Source: Miltoncostaea sp963823515
Lineage (GTDB): Bacteria > Actinomycetota > Thermoleophilia > Miltoncostaeales > Miltoncostaeaceae
Assembly (NCBI GenBank): GCA_963823515.1
Contig: CAWGMB010000014.1
Coordinates: forward strand, 124,001-188,000
Length of the DNA: 64,000 nucleotides
Direction: 5' to 3'
This document shows positions 63,409 to 64,000 of this stretch, one piece after another; positions within the stretch are counted from its first letter, which is position 1, and every line of letters starts with the position of its first letter. Below the pieces are notes generated by a model. That model saw nothing but the letters and a program-made list of their open reading frames with translations. It searched no databases and had not been told where the DNA came from. A program made the translations under genes and the position numbers.

Positions 63409-64000
63409 CTAGAGCGGGGCCGCCGAGCGCAGGCGCACGCCGAGGTGCTCGCGCAGCACCAGGCCGATCAGCCGCTCGGCCCCGGCGGCGCTCTCGCGCG
63501 GCACGGCGGCGCCCGCCTCGGCGAGGGGCCGCCCGACGAGCTGCGCGAGGGCCGCGAGCGCGCCCGGCTCCACCGGCTCCGCCCCCGCCCCGCAGGCGTC
63601 GCACACGGCCCCCCCCGACGCCGCCGAGAAGGCCGGCAGCGGCGGGCCCGCGCCGCAGCGCGCGCACACCGTCAGCAGGGGCAGCAACCCGCTCACCACG
63701 AGCAGCTTGGCCTGGCAGCCGAGGACCAGGGGGTCGAGCCGCGCGGGGCCCGGCGGCTCGGGGGCGCTCGAGAGCAGCGTCAGCGTGCGGGTGAGCAGGT
63801 TCCAGGCCTCCTCGGAGGCCTCCTCCTCGGGCATCACGCGCATCACGGTCTCGAGGACGCAGGCGGCGGCCTGCAGGCGGTGGCCTGCCACCCAGAGCCC
63901 CGCGTGGGCGTCGATGATCGACGCCCCGCGGATCGTGCCCATGTCGCCGCGCCCCTCGTGGACCGAGACGAGGACCCGTACGCCCGGCTGCAACCGCCCG
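63409..64000 (-). CDS. recO: DNA repair protein RecO, 5' end outside window
   Basis: The visible part (about 197 residues) covers the end of the OB fold (QPGVRVLVSVHEGRGDMGTI), the helical domain (HRLQAAACVLETVMRVMPEE) and the zinc region (LLTVCARCGAGPPLP and GGAVCDACGAG). It ends LIGLVLREHLGVRLRSAAPL. RecO loads RecA with RecR and anneals ssDNA. The frame is open to the edge. In other bacteria recO often precedes glyQS; here about 6.7 kb of other genes lie between. Confidence 0.93.
   Translation of the reverse strand, partial: GRLQPGVRVLVSVHEGRGDMGTIRGASIIDAHAGLWVAGHRLQAAACVLETVMRVMPEEEASEEAWNLLTRTLTLLSSAPEPPGPARLDPLVLGCQAKLLVVSGLLPLLTVCARCGAGPPLPAFSAASGGAVCDACGAGAEPVEPGALAALAQLVGRPLAEAGAAVPRESAAGAERLIGLVLREHLGVRLRSAAPL

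Overview
The window is a very GC-rich (about 70% or more), densely packed bacterial chromosome segment. It most likely comes from a deep-branching actinobacterium of the Thermoleophilia type. This is an inference from GlyQ/GlyS two-subunit glycyl-tRNA synthetase beside pyruvate phosphate dikinase, a UPF0182 protein, an F420/PPOX-type flavoprotein, two giant LuxR ATPase regulators, a Gram-positive LexA box, and many starts with a TANNNT box 6-8 nt upstream (leaderless promoters). I see no insertion sequence, prophage or CRISPR array.

Left part (1-10.1 kb). A minus-strand operon runs uracil-DNA glycosylase, tsaE, tsaB, rimI, tsaD and a secreted subtilase (cut by the window edge). It covers base-excision repair and the t6A tRNA-modification machinery. 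Divergent from it is the plus-strand pantothenate operon, panC continuing in frame into panD, then panB, then a PPOX-family flavoprotein. Class II fumarase and an M20 dipeptidase follow on the minus strand.

Middle (10.1-36 kb). This part holds a LuxR ATPase regulator, UPF0182, an EamA exporter and a glutathionyl-hydroquinone reductase. It then has the repair genes uvrA and uvrB, a FtsH-like protease, a nitroreductase, a glyoxalase, lytic transglycosylase with coaE and rpsA, a DUF4395-thioredoxin protein, polA with an odd J-like/GNAT neighbour, and an ACT-domain malic enzyme.

Right part (36-64 kb). tRNA-Leu(CAA) is followed by tandem copies of its own 3' end and a TrkH potassium transporter. 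A small gene under a perfect SOS box follows, then an anti-sigma-type ATPase, RNase Z, UspA, an oxidoreductase operon and rpoD-dnaG. After msrA comes a minus-strand glyQ-glyS-ppdK-unknown-dgt operon. A MalT-like regulator, an MMPL transporter, a truncated TetR/methyltransferase pair, DedA and recO (cut by the edge) complete the window. The order recO, glyQS, ppdK, dgt, dnaG, rpoD resembles a conserved bacterial macro-cluster that has been interrupted here.

Several genes carry single-base indels (udg, fumC, ftsH, a GNAT gene, a small gene after the anti-sigma factor). They look like assembly errors or real decay and are marked individually. The most interesting signals are the panC-panD read-through, the SOS-boxed 82-residue protein, a three-hairpin intergenic element upstream of the glyoxalase gene, the triplicated tRNA 3' end, and the TetR/methyltransferase deletion scar.
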